A stretch of DNA of 64,000 bases, taken from assembly GCF_001750165.1 (NCBI RefSeq), contig NZ_CP015411.1:2694001-2758000 (forward strand), read 5' to 3'. Below are positions 1 to 9,500 of the stretch, in pieces; position 1 is the first letter of the stretch, and each line of letters opens with the position of its first letter. The notes below the pieces were generated by a model. That model searched no databases and was not told the DNA's origin. It was given only the letters and a program-made list of their open reading frames with translations. The DNA comes from Pseudoalteromonas luteoviolacea (GTDB lineage: Bacteria > Pseudomonadota > Gammaproteobacteria > Enterobacterales > Alteromonadaceae). A program made the position numbers and the translations under genes.

Positions 1-9
1 AAAGCGCCC

Positions 10-1146
10 TTAAAGCCCAAAAACAACCTTCTCACTTTTCAGCATCTTACTGCTCAGCATTGTGAATACCACAAATAGCCCTAAAGTACTGAACGATGAT
101 AAAAGCACTTGTAAGAGCGGTAATTCATTCCCTTTTATCACTTCAATCATGGCGTACTGCTGAGCCGCAATAGGTGCCCATTGAACATATTCGGTAGCGA
201 TGTCATAGGTCGTCATCATACTCAAGCCAATTGGTACAAATAGTACAAACGCGACGTACGACTGTGCTTCTTTAAATGACTTCGCCATAAATGACACAAA
301 AACCAATAAACTGGCGGACATTAAAGCAATTGGAAGACCAATAAGCGTGCAGAAGAGAATGAACATCACATCCAAGTTAATACTAAAACCAAGCTGTTCC
401 CATGGCACCATACTATAAGCAAATTTTGACACGATAAGCACTAACACAAGACCTATCATTGAATAGCTTGCAATCGCAGCAACTTTTGCTAGTACAATCT
501 GCGTGCTACTCAAAGGGTGGCTTAGTAGCAGTGCCAGTGAGTTTCGCTCTCTTTCTCCAGCACTTGTATCAATCGCCAAATTCATAGCAGAGTAAAATAA
601 CGCAATAATTATAGATAAAGTCGCAATGCCAAGAAACATGCCCCCTTTTGAGTCAGGCGTTGCTTGATCTTGAGTTTGTACATTAACCGCACGCATAATA
701 CTGGGATCAATTCCGCGACTGATGAGTCGCAATCCTGCGATTTCTGAGTTATATCGAGCAAGTGCCCTCTCTAGCCTACGCACTGATTTAATGAGCTTAT
801 TGTCAGACTTATCTGCAATTATTGTGACTAATGCACTTCGCCCCTCAGACATATCTTCTGTGTAATTTAAATCTATAACCAGTTCAATCGGCTTAACATT
901 TTCACCATCACCATGACTTATATCGAGTCCATCTAAGTAAGCGACGAGATTAGGCGCAGCGTCTGCGTTTTCAATGCTAATTTTTAGCGCGTCTGGAGAG
1001 CTCAACTGTTTAAGTAAAATCGTAAACAGCAAACACATTACTATGGGAGCACCAATAGCATAATATAAACCCGCCATCACCGAGCGTTTATCACGGCTCG
1101 CATCTAGCATCTCTTTTTTGTATAAAACCTGTACTAGCCTCATCAT
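10..1146 (-). CDS. ABC-2 type transporter permease, NatB-like
   Basis: Membrane subunit of an ABC exporter of the NatAB (sodium/drug efflux) or ABC-2 type. The 378-residue protein has one N-terminal membrane segment (about residues 24-46), a long polar extracytoplasmic loop (about 50-165) and five or so C-terminal hydrophobic segments, the usual NatB layout. A conserved-looking stretch GERERNSLALLLSHPLS lies after the second membrane segment and matches the coupling region of this family. The start codon overlaps the stop of the ATPase gene as ATGATG/TGA, so the two are translationally coupled. The substrate is not shown by sequence; sodium export is only the family precedent. The stop codon lies 10 bases from the window edge. 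Confidence 0.85.
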   Translation of the reverse strand: MMRLVQVLYKKEMLDASRDKRSVMAGLYYAIGAPIVMCLLFTILLKQLSSPDALKISIENADAAPNLVAYLDGLDISHGDGENVKPIELVIDLNYTEDMSEGRSALVTIIADKSDNKLIKSVRRLERALARYNSEIAGLRLISRGIDPSIMRAVNVQTQDQATPDSKGGMFLGIATLSIIIALFYSAMNLAIDTSAGERERNSLALLLSHPLSSTQIVLAKVAAIASYSMIGLVLVLIVSKFAYSMVPWEQLGFSINLDVMFILFCTLIGLPIALMSASLLVFVSFMAKSFKEAQSYVAFVLFVPIGLSMMTTYDIATEYVQWAPIAAQQYAMIEVIKGNELPLLQVLLSSFSTLGLFVVFTMLSSKMLKSEKVVFGL

Positions 1147-1877
1147 GCTGCAAGCCCCTCATCTGAGCCTATCAATGTGATAAAAGCTTCCTCTAACGTG
1201 TCCTTTTGAGTCTGTTCACACAAAGCCTGAGGGGAACCTTCTGCCACTACTTTACCATTTGCCATGACCACAACATGATCACACAGTGCTGCTACTTCTT
1301 GCATCACATGGCTGGAGAACAATACACAGTGCCCCTGCTCTTTGAGCATAAGAAGTAAATCTCGTAGGATACGAGTACTCATGACATCAAGCCCACGAGT
1401 TGGCTCATCCAAAATTATATTGGTAGGCTGGTGCACAATCGCTTGTGCCAATGCTGTCTTCATCCGCTGACCTTGCGAAAACCCCTTACATTTCCTATCA
1501 GCAATATCTATCATTTGCAGCTTTTCAAGCACACTTTGAGTTGCATCTGCAGCAGCTTGTTTTCCCAAACCACTTAACTCAGCAAAAAACTGTACATACT
1601 CTCTAGGCGTCAGACGTTCATATAACCCACATGGATCAGGAAATAACCCGAGCTGCTGCTTTGCAGCCATAGGGTCTTTAACCACATTAATATCGTCTAT
1701 TTTTGCATAACCGCTATCAGCTTGAAGTAGCCCAAAGACCGTTCTAAGGCAAGTTGTTTTCCCCGCCCCGTTTGGACCCAGTAGGCCAGTGATTTTGCCA
1801 TCTTCAGCACGAAAGCTTAGTTTATTGAGCGCTTGTACTGAGCCGATTTTCTTTTCTAATTCGAATACTTCAATCAT
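1143..1877 (-). CDS. ABC transporter ATP-binding protein, NatA-like
   Basis: Cytoplasmic ATPase that would power the permease encoded immediately downstream. The 244 residues contain Walker A GPNGAGKTT (about 34-42), a Q-loop region, signature FSQGQ (about 133-137), Walker B NIILDEPTRGLD (about 153-164) and a switch histidine in FSSHV. Single-domain ABC proteins of this size paired with an ABC-2 permease form dimeric exporters. Its ATG overlaps the stop codon of the hydrolase gene by one base (TAATG) and its own stop overlaps the permease start by four bases, so the three genes form one tightly coupled operon. Confidence 0.9.
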   Translation of the reverse strand: MIEVFELEKKIGSVQALNKLSFRAEDGKITGLLGPNGAGKTTCLRTVFGLLQADSGYAKIDDINVVKDPMAAKQQLGLFPDPCGLYERLTPREYVQFFAELSGLGKQAAADATQSVLEKLQMIDIADRKCKGFSQGQRMKTALAQAIVHQPTNIILDEPTRGLDVMSTRILRDLLLMLKEQGHCVLFSSHVMQEVAALCDHVVVMANGKVVAEGSPQALCEQTQKDTLEEAFITLIGSDEGLAA

Positions 1878-3370
1878 TATTTTTGCTCATGGCTATGGTT
1901 AGCTACAGGTCCATTAATATTCAAGAAATACTGTTTCCTGTTATCCTTATCGAGACAATCAGTGGTGAGTTCAGAAAACGCCAAAGTATTAATGAATTGT
2001 CCAATGACTTTATTGGCGCATGTCTGTGACGCAACCCCATGTGTCGCAGAAGGCGCAACCAAATGTTTTGCATTACTAAAGCTCACCATCGCAAGATCCG
2101 CCCAGCTAGGAGGCGTTGCAGGGTCAAGCCCACCGGATAACAATAGAATAGGAATATTAGTCTTCACTGGTTTGTAAAAATCGTGTTCAACAGGCTCCAC
2201 TTGCCAAATGGGACAGACCATATCAAGTGATTCGATCATCATCTTACCAAAGTAAGATTGGCTATATTTCTGCCTGTCAGACTGGGTTAAAACTGGCCAG
2301 TCCTCACCACAAGTAATCGCACTGTGCATACCCATGGCAATGTTGCCTATGGTTTGCTCATTGCCAAGTAAACCGACTAAAGGGCTGTAGTTCCCTTTTT
2401 TGGCAGAATCAATGACTAACGGGATCAGAGAACGAGATGTATGACCATATAAAGCCATTCTAATAGCGCCACGTAATTTACTTTCTGTGAGCACAAGTGT
2501 GATCTCTTCATGCGTTCTCGGATGCCTAACCGTTAGCTTTATTGGCTCATTTTTTAGTTTTACCAACAGATCTTGATAATCATCAGCCAAAGTGGGGAAT
2601 TGTTTTAAGCACGCTTTATTCGCCATACAATCTAAGAACACTTCGTTAAGTGCACTGTCTATTGCATCACCTATCGCAACAAGGCTTTGTTGCATAGGTA
2701 CAACCCCATCTAATGTTGCACTCAATACAGAGTTCGGATATTGACGCAAATACTCCTGCGCGATACGGGTGCCATATGATGCGCCGTATAAATGCAATTT
2801 ATCATAGCCTAATGCAACCCTGACTGCTTCAAAGTCGCTGGCCGCGGCTACAGTAGTAAAGTGTGACAGATCCACTGCTAACTGCGCTTTACATGCGCTG
2901 GTTTCTTCTTTTGTGAATGATACAAATGACAATGCTTGATCGTTAAACGCAAATTGCTCTTCAATTGTCCCTGTGTCACATTGCAGGAGTTGTGATTTTC
3001 CTGTCCCTCGTTGATCTACGAGAATAATATCTCGATTCTCTCGAACATATTTTAAATTTCGAGCAAAAATTGCTGCAACTTCAATAGCTGACTGCCCAGG
3101 ACCACCAGCGAACGCAAGAACCGCCTCTTTGGGGTGTAATTGTTTTATCGCTGGGATGACAGCAAAATGGATATCAATATTCTCGGAAGGTGACTTATTC
3201 GACAGTGGTTGGCTCACAGAGCCACACATTAAGCGATCTGCAAGGCCTTCCACATAACACGCTTCAAGCGTGCTGTTTTGTTGTGCGAAGGATATCCCAG
3301 AATAGACAATGGCAAGGGATGTTAAGCTTTGACCAATCAACTTAACAAAATGATTGCCGTACTTATTCAT
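1877..3370 (-). CDS. Secreted alpha/beta hydrolase with TAP-like C-terminus (prolyl aminopeptidase/tripeptidyl peptidase type)
   Basis: Probable periplasmic or secreted serine peptidase of the alpha/beta hydrolase fold. The preferred start (about 497 residues) is the ATG at 3370, because it has an AGGA ribosome-binding sequence about 8 bases upstream and begins a signal peptide ending near SGISFAQQ; an upstream TTG in frame (3397) has no such site. Motifs seen: oxyanion region FAGGPGQS, DQRGTGKS, nucleophile elbow LYGASYGTR, and C-terminal LSGGLDPATPP with the acid and SATHGV with the histidine, which is the TAP-like order. It is first in an operon with the NatAB-like exporter. Whether the hydrolase acts on peptides or on something the exporter handles is unknown. 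Confidence 0.85.
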   Translation of the reverse strand: MNKYGNHFVKLIGQSLTSLAIVYSGISFAQQNSTLEACYVEGLADRLMCGSVSQPLSNKSPSENIDIHFAVIPAIKQLHPKEAVLAFAGGPGQSAIEVAAIFARNLKYVRENRDIILVDQRGTGKSQLLQCDTGTIEEQFAFNDQALSFVSFTKEETSACKAQLAVDLSHFTTVAAASDFEAVRVALGYDKLHLYGASYGTRIAQEYLRQYPNSVLSATLDGVVPMQQSLVAIGDAIDSALNEVFLDCMANKACLKQFPTLADDYQDLLVKLKNEPIKLTVRHPRTHEEITLVLTESKLRGAIRMALYGHTSRSLIPLVIDSAKKGNYSPLVGLLGNEQTIGNIAMGMHSAITCGEDWPVLTQSDRQKYSQSYFGKMMIESLDMVCPIWQVEPVEHDFYKPVKTNIPILLLSGGLDPATPPSWADLAMVSFSNAKHLVAPSATHGVASQTCANKVIGQFINTLAFSELTTDCLDKDNRKQYFLNINGPVANHSHEQK

Positions 3371-3455
3371 TACTGTTTTCCTTATTCTAATCAGCAAGTA
3401 TTGTTATAATTTTGCTGATAACTTCCTGCATTAACCGATTAATACAGTCGGCGTT

Positions 3456-3484
3456 AGGATAGAGGGCAGGCATTAGCAAGTCAA
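3456..3484 (-). promoter_or_regulatory. Sigma70-like promoter for the hydrolase-NatAB operon
   Basis: Reading the minus strand, TTGACT (3484-3479) is followed by a 17-base spacer and TATCCT (3461-3456), giving a predicted transcript start near 3449, about 80 bases before the ATG at 3370. The -35 hexamer matches 5 of 6 consensus bases and the -10 four of 6. This is a prediction from spacing and hexamers only. Confidence 0.5.
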
Positions 3485-3502
3485 CTGGAAGCGTTTCCAA
3501 TT
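3483..3502. promoter_or_regulatory. LacI/GalR-type operator candidate
   Basis: The sequence TGGAAGCGTTTCCA (3486-3499) is an inverted repeat around a central CG with a single mismatch, extending outward with AA/TT to 3483-3502. The central CG flanked by AA/TT half-sites is the hallmark of LacI-family operators. It sits directly against the -35 hexamer of the predicted promoter of the hydrolase-NatAB operon. No LacI-family gene is in the window. The rest of the gene-free stretch 3371-3677 shows only this promoter and the topA terminator. Confidence 0.45.
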
Positions 3503-3644
3503 TAGATATATTGAGGTGTGTCTACATTGCGGCTAATTCAAAGGCTAAGCAATAATCGCGCTGCTGACGCTTTACTATTGATTGCGACACTCACCAAAGT
3601 GAGTTTGAAAAGTATCAACGCTATTTAGAACAAATCAGATATAA

Positions 3645-3675
3645 AATAAAAGGCCAGCATTTGCTGGCCTTTTCT
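3645..3675 (-). terminator. Rho-independent terminator of topA
   Basis: A stem AAAAGGCCAGC/GCTGGCCTTTT with a short loop is followed on the minus strand by a T-rich tail (TTTTATTTT). It begins a few bases past the topA stop codon at 3678. Confidence 0.85.
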
Positions 3676-3677
3676 AT

Positions 3678-6311
3678 TTACTTTTTGCGCTTTTTCTCTT
3701 CTTCAACCCACTTGCCTTCAACAAAAGTTGCCTTCCAGCCAGTGGCTTTCCCTTCAACTTCCGTCATAACATACTGAGTTTTCGTTTTGCGAGAATATCT
3801 CACGACCGCTAAATTACCATCCCCATCTTTTTCTGGTGCATCAGCTAAATAATAAAACTTAGGAGAAATTCTATCTCTAAATCTCTTCAGCTCAGCAACT
3901 TTAGGTGCACGTGTCTCCCTTGATTTAGGGAAAGTATGTGCCGCTAAGAAAATACCAGAAGCGCCATCACGAAGCACAAAATGTGCATCCGACTTCTCAC
4001 ACTCTAGTTCAGGTAATGGAACCGGATCTTCTTTCGGTGGCGCAGGCTCACCATTTTTCAGTAATTTACGCGTGTTTTTACAATCTTCTTTTGTACAACC
4101 AAAGTATTTACCAAAACGGCCTGACTTAAGCTGCATATCCGCACCGCACTTGTCACACTCAATGACCGGGCCATCATAGCCTTTAATCTTGAATGTACCT
4201 TGCTCTACGACATAACCACCACATGCAGGGTTATTACCACAAACATGGATCTTGCGAGTTTCATCAATTAAATATGAGTCCATCGCTGTTTCGCAGATTG
4301 GGCAACGTTTCTTTTGTCTAAGGCTTTCTGTTTCAGCGTCTTCCACATCAGCATCGATTGCTTCATCACCAGAAATCAGATTCATGGTTGTCGTACAGCG
4401 CTCTTTGGGCGGCAAGCTATAACCAGTACACCCTAGGAATACCCCTGTAGACGCGGTACGAATACCCATTTTTCTACCACAGGTAGTACAGTCAATATCT
4501 GTTTCAACCATCACATTTTGACGCATGCCGCCGTCGGCTTCATCTTGACCAGCTAACTCAAGTTGATTTGAAAAGTCCGCATAAAACTTATCTAATACTT
4601 GTGTCCACTCTCGCTCACCCTCAGCGATATCATCAAGGCGACCCTCCATTTTTGCGGTAAAGTCAAAGTTCATTAGATCGTTAAAATTCTCGACTAACCG
4701 ATCTGTGACAATCTCACCCATTTTTTCTGCAAAGAATCGTCTATTCTCAACACGCACATAGCCGCGCTCTTGAATTGTCGAAATAATAGCAGCGTAAGTC
4801 GATGGACGACCGATACCACGCTTTTCTAACTCTTTAACTAAACTTGCTTCGCTGTATCTCGCTGGTGGCTTCGTAAAGTGCTGTTTTGGATCAAGGTTTA
4901 CAAGGTCAACGCTGTCACCAACAGCCACAGCTGGCAGAGCTTGTTCCTCTTCACTCTTCTTACGAACAGCCGGTTGTACCTTTGTCCAACCATCAAATCT
5001 AAGTACACGACCACGCGCTTTTAACGTGTAATCATTGGCACCTAATGTAATGTTGGTTAGATCATATTCCGCAGGTGTCATTTGACAAGCAACAAACTGA
5101 CGCCAGATTAATTCATATAGCTTTTTAGCGTCGGCATCTACACCTTCAACATGTCCAGACAACACATTAACATCAGAAGGACGAATTGCTTCGTGCGCTT
5201 CTTGTGCATTGCCTTTCGCACTGTACTTAATTGGTGTCTTTGGTAAATACTTATCGCCAAAGTTGCCCTGAATATAATCACGACACATTTCAACAGCGTC
5301 ATTAGACAAGTTTGTTGAGTCAGTACGCATATACGTTATGAAGCCGGCTTCGTACAAGCGCTGAGCCAACATCATGGTTTTCTTTACGCCATAACCTAAA
5401 CGTGTACTTGCTGCTTGCTGCATTGTTGAAGTAATAAAAGGCGCACTCGGCTTACTTTTACTTGGCTTTTCTTCTACTTTAACAACAGACAGGCTCGCGT
5501 TTTCAATTTCTGAAACCGCTTTGAGCGCTTCTTTCTCGTTTACAGGCTTAAATGCTTGGCCTTGGTATTTAGTAACAGCAAATCTTACATCCGTCGCCGC
5601 CAACTTAGTATCTGCATGGATATCCCAGAACTCTTCAGGAATAAATGCTTTAATTTCGCGCTCACGCTCAACCAACAAACGAACAGCAACTGACTGTACA
5701 CGGCCCGCAGATAAGCCTCTTGCAACTTTTTGCCACAGCAATGGTGAAACCATGAAACCAACAACACGGTCTAAGAATCGACGCGCCTGTTGTGCATAAA
5801 CCATATCAGTATTGAGTTGTCCTGGTGCTTCAAACGCCTGCTGAATAGCATTTTTTGTTATCTCATTGAATACCACACGCTTATACTTTGATGCATCACC
5901 ACCAATGATCTCTTCAAGGTGCCATGCAATTGCTTCTCCCTCTCTATCCAAATCGGTTGCGAGATAGATATGGTCAGCATCCTGTGCAAGCTTAGTGAGC
6001 TCTTGAACAACTTTTTCTTTGCCTGGTAACACTTCATAGTGCGGTTCCCAGCCTTTCTCTGGGTCTATACCCATTCTTGCAACTAAATTAGCGTAGTCCT
6101 TTTGTTTGCGATATGCCGCCTTTTCTTCAGGTGACATTTTACGTACTTCAGCCGGAGACTTAGTAGCAACACCTTTAGTTTTGCCCGCACCTGACGTTGG
6201 TAGATCACGAACATGACCCACACTGGATTTCACAATGTAGTCTTTTCCCAAATACTTATTAATAGTTTTGGCCTTTGCGGGAGACTCTACGATTACTAGC
6301 GATTTGCCCAT
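3678..6311 (-). CDS. topA: DNA topoisomerase I (type IA)
   Basis: Relaxes negative supercoils by transient single-strand cleavage; acts on the chromosome in the cytoplasm. The 877-residue length is close to the 865 of E. coli TopA. The N-terminal TOPRIM domain starts at SLVIVESPAKAK (4-15) and carries the acidic metal motif DLDREGE (120-126). The catalytic tyrosine is Y327 in GFITYMRTDST. The C-terminal third carries several Cys4 zinc-ribbon modules (for example DCTTCGRKMG, CPICETAM and CDKCGADM) followed by a basic tail. It is monocistronic, with its own terminator downstream; an AT-rich stretch of about 210 bases upstream (6312-6525) should hold its promoter. Confidence 0.98.
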   Translation of the reverse strand: MGKSLVIVESPAKAKTINKYLGKDYIVKSSVGHVRDLPTSGAGKTKGVATKSPAEVRKMSPEEKAAYRKQKDYANLVARMGIDPEKGWEPHYEVLPGKEKVVQELTKLAQDADHIYLATDLDREGEAIAWHLEEIIGGDASKYKRVVFNEITKNAIQQAFEAPGQLNTDMVYAQQARRFLDRVVGFMVSPLLWQKVARGLSAGRVQSVAVRLLVEREREIKAFIPEEFWDIHADTKLAATDVRFAVTKYQGQAFKPVNEKEALKAVSEIENASLSVVKVEEKPSKSKPSAPFITSTMQQAASTRLGYGVKKTMMLAQRLYEAGFITYMRTDSTNLSNDAVEMCRDYIQGNFGDKYLPKTPIKYSAKGNAQEAHEAIRPSDVNVLSGHVEGVDADAKKLYELIWRQFVACQMTPAEYDLTNITLGANDYTLKARGRVLRFDGWTKVQPAVRKKSEEEQALPAVAVGDSVDLVNLDPKQHFTKPPARYSEASLVKELEKRGIGRPSTYAAIISTIQERGYVRVENRRFFAEKMGEIVTDRLVENFNDLMNFDFTAKMEGRLDDIAEGEREWTQVLDKFYADFSNQLELAGQDEADGGMRQNVMVETDIDCTTCGRKMGIRTASTGVFLGCTGYSLPPKERCTTTMNLISGDEAIDADVEDAETESLRQKKRCPICETAMDSYLIDETRKIHVCGNNPACGGYVVEQGTFKIKGYDGPVIECDKCGADMQLKSGRFGKYFGCTKEDCKNTRKLLKNGEPAPPKEDPVPLPELECEKSDAHFVLRDGASGIFLAAHTFPKSRETRAPKVAELKRFRDRISPKFYYLADAPEKDGDGNLAVVRYSRKTKTQYVMTEVEGKATGWKATFVEGKWVEEEKKRKK

Positions 6312-6525
6312 ATTTGCCTATTTTGACTAATTCTGTCTGTTGTGCCCCATTGGGCGTTATTATTTATAGGTATATCCACAAACACCTATTGTTACAAGCT
6401 TTTCATTCTAACTTTTATCTGAACAGCGATTTATTAAGCAATATTTGCTGCTATTTTGCTCAATTGCATCTCTGGACTCATTAAAAAGGCGAATATAGCG
6501 GATATATGAGGAAATTCAAGCGTTA

Positions 6526-6556
6526 ATAAAAAAGGGCCTTAAAAAAGGCCCTTTTC
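6526..6556 (-). terminator. Rho-independent terminator of the Ig-like lipoprotein gene
   Basis: AAAGGGCCTT/AAGGCCCTTT stem with an A-rich loop, followed on the minus strand by TTTTTTATT. It lies just downstream of the stop codon at 6567. Confidence 0.85.
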
Positions 6557-6566
6557 ACTCACAATC

Positions 6567-9500
6567 TTAACCGTTGTCTTGGATAATTATTGACTTGGTT
6601 CTTGTGATAGTTTCTCCATCATCCGATGGACTGGGAATTTCAAACGTGATAGTTAAGTTACCAGTATCTTGGCTATTCGCTGACGTCTCTGGCGTCACTT
6701 GAACAACCGCTTTACCGCGATCAAAACCGCCACTAAAGTAAACAGTACTAGATAATTCAATGATATTTACTACGCCGTTGGTTGTAGCGATGTTAATTTC
6801 AGTTCCTTCAGGCAATGAGTTGCCATATAAATCTGAAAAGTAAATTTCAACCATGACTGAGTCAGTTTCATTTTCATTATCATTATCAAAGTCGCCGAGC
6901 ATAATGCCATCAATATCACAGTAATCGGCATTTTCAGTGTCCTCTAGCCCAAATAAACCTTCCTTAGGGAAAGTCACAATGTCTGAATCTAGATCTCCAG
7001 GATCAATTCTACCGACATCGTTGCTACAGGTTCCACCGTTAATATGAGATTTATTAACGACAAAACGCGTATAAACCACATCGCTTGACGCAACAATTTC
7101 AAATTGTTTCCTAATATCGACTAAATCCTTACTGCACTGTCCAGCTTCTTCTGCAGCCTGACCACACAGTAAACCATTGTATATGCCCGTTGTAGGATCA
7201 TCTGGGAGCCCATCGTACACGCCATTATTGTTGGCATCTAAATAAAATTCGTTGTGCCCACCGTTACTGAGTGTTGGCTCACAAGGATCTGTAGCTGGGT
7301 CGTCATTATTTGCTACACAGTCAACCGCATCAAATTGGTTATTACCATTAAAGTCAGCAAACGCTTCTGGTAAATCATCATTCAGCGGCTGAAACTCACC
7401 AATATCAAATAGGCCATTCTTGCGTTGTATCGTATCTGTAGACGGCTTATCGTGGAAATTTTCCTGCCCTTTTGCTGTCGCAAGTATCGTCACACGGGCA
7501 CCGCGCACCACTGTTCTAGTTACACCACCGTCGGTCACCGTCTCTGGATAGTCTCCTATACATGGCACAGGGGCACCTTTATAAGTGTCACATACATCAC
7601 CGATTCGGTTAAGCCATTTAGGGTCCGTAAATGGCAATTCACCTTGAGAGCGCCATTGTACTTGGCAACGCCCTTTATCCGCAAAGCATTGATAAGATTC
7701 ATCACCACCTGAACCGTCAATATTGCCGATAACCCCTGCTTCAGCTTGCACATTCGCAACTAGGTCATCTTTAGATAGTTGATTAAACTGATCGCCAAAG
7801 AAAACGCTAATATTTGCCGTGACACCTATATAGTTTTGAGTATTAAGAATAAACTTCTCCGGCGCTGCATCAAAACTATCTTGGTCAGGCACACCCGACG
7901 ATAATATAACACCAGAAGAAACCGCATTGACTTGATCTCCAGCTGGGATAAGCGTAAACCCGTTAGATAAGTTATCTGGTAGCTCACAAAACTCTAAGCT
8001 AGGATTGGCTGTACATTGGTCAATCTTCGACTGCCAGCAGGTAGGAAATTGCAGGTTTTGCGCTGCGGCTTCGATAGCATCATCTGGCAGGTAACACGCT
8101 TCAACAACCAGCCCACCAGGGACCACACCGCCTTCGATTAAGGTCTTTGCTTCACCATTGCTATCGGTGTTGCCTTTATACGTATTTAAAGTCGCTTCCC
8201 CAGTCAAATCTGCAAATCTAAATTCAATTTGCTTTTGACGCAACGGGTTATCGTCAGTATCAATCAACTGGAATGTAATCGTAGATGTTACCGGTACACC
8301 GCCTGTTGCAGGTGGTAGGCCGATAAAGCGGTTACTTGCACTTATAAACTTCAATGACTGCACTGGCGCGGTATTAACGAAGAATGCATAACTGGCTGGA
8401 TCAGCAGCTGAGATACTCGCTGTGATTGTATCATTACCATTACAACCACTTGCTCTGTACGTTGAAGTTGCTACACCTGCTTGCGAACGAACTGGACTGT
8501 CAATAGTAGCTAATGTGCCGGCTGGCTGTTGGCTTGCACAAATTGACGAAAAGCCAATATCAACAGGTTGTTGATAAAGTTCAGTCAATGCTTCATCCGT
8601 ATAAACTTGCGCCGTAATAATGAAACTGTCACCTGAATCTAATTCAGGCAGAGGTTGCTCAGACGTTGGTGAAGATGGTAATTCTGCTGTCAGCTGCAAA
8701 TACAATTCTTGTATACCCACAGAGAAGTTCTCCGTAGCTGTTTCATTATCAAAACTCACACTAATTGTCCCAGCACCGTCACTGTCACCGGGCTGCAATT
8801 TCAGTAATGCAATTCCATTGACATCTGTAAGTACTTTACCTGAACTAGGCAACACCTGCCCTTTATCAGTGGTGATTTCAATGATTTGATTGTCAACGTC
8901 TTCTGCATCATCTGTTACAGGTGTTATACGGATAAATAACTCAGGGATCACACTGGAATCTACACTTGTCACAATAGTACAACCGCCAGTAATGGGATCT
9001 ATCGGGTTATTGATATCATTTCGAACCGAATCCCAATCGTCGTTACAACCTGTCAGCAACTGAATATCAAAACTGTAATTGCCATCTATCGTTTCAGCAT
9101 CACCTTTAGAGTGGAACAAGGCATTGTTCGTTCTAAGTCCTTCATACTCGGCAAAGACTTCACCGACACCCGCAACACGTGTTGTCAATAAATTAACCTG
9201 AGCCCTACCTTCACTATCAGTCTCTGCACGTCCACTTTCCGGATCCATAGTTGCAACGTCATCTACCGTGAACGTAACCAATGACTTGGTCACCGGTTGC
9301 CCATCTTCAGTCAACCGTGCTGTGACTACGCCTATTTGGTCTTTACTAATCACATTATCTTGTGAAATTGCCTGGCCGTTACTACCTATGATTGACTCAA
9401 TAACCAATAGTAAGCCGCCATCGCCTTGACTATTAAAGTTGAAACTGCGCGATACATTCACGCCACTGCTTGAGGTAAACGTGGCAGTTACTCTGCCCGC

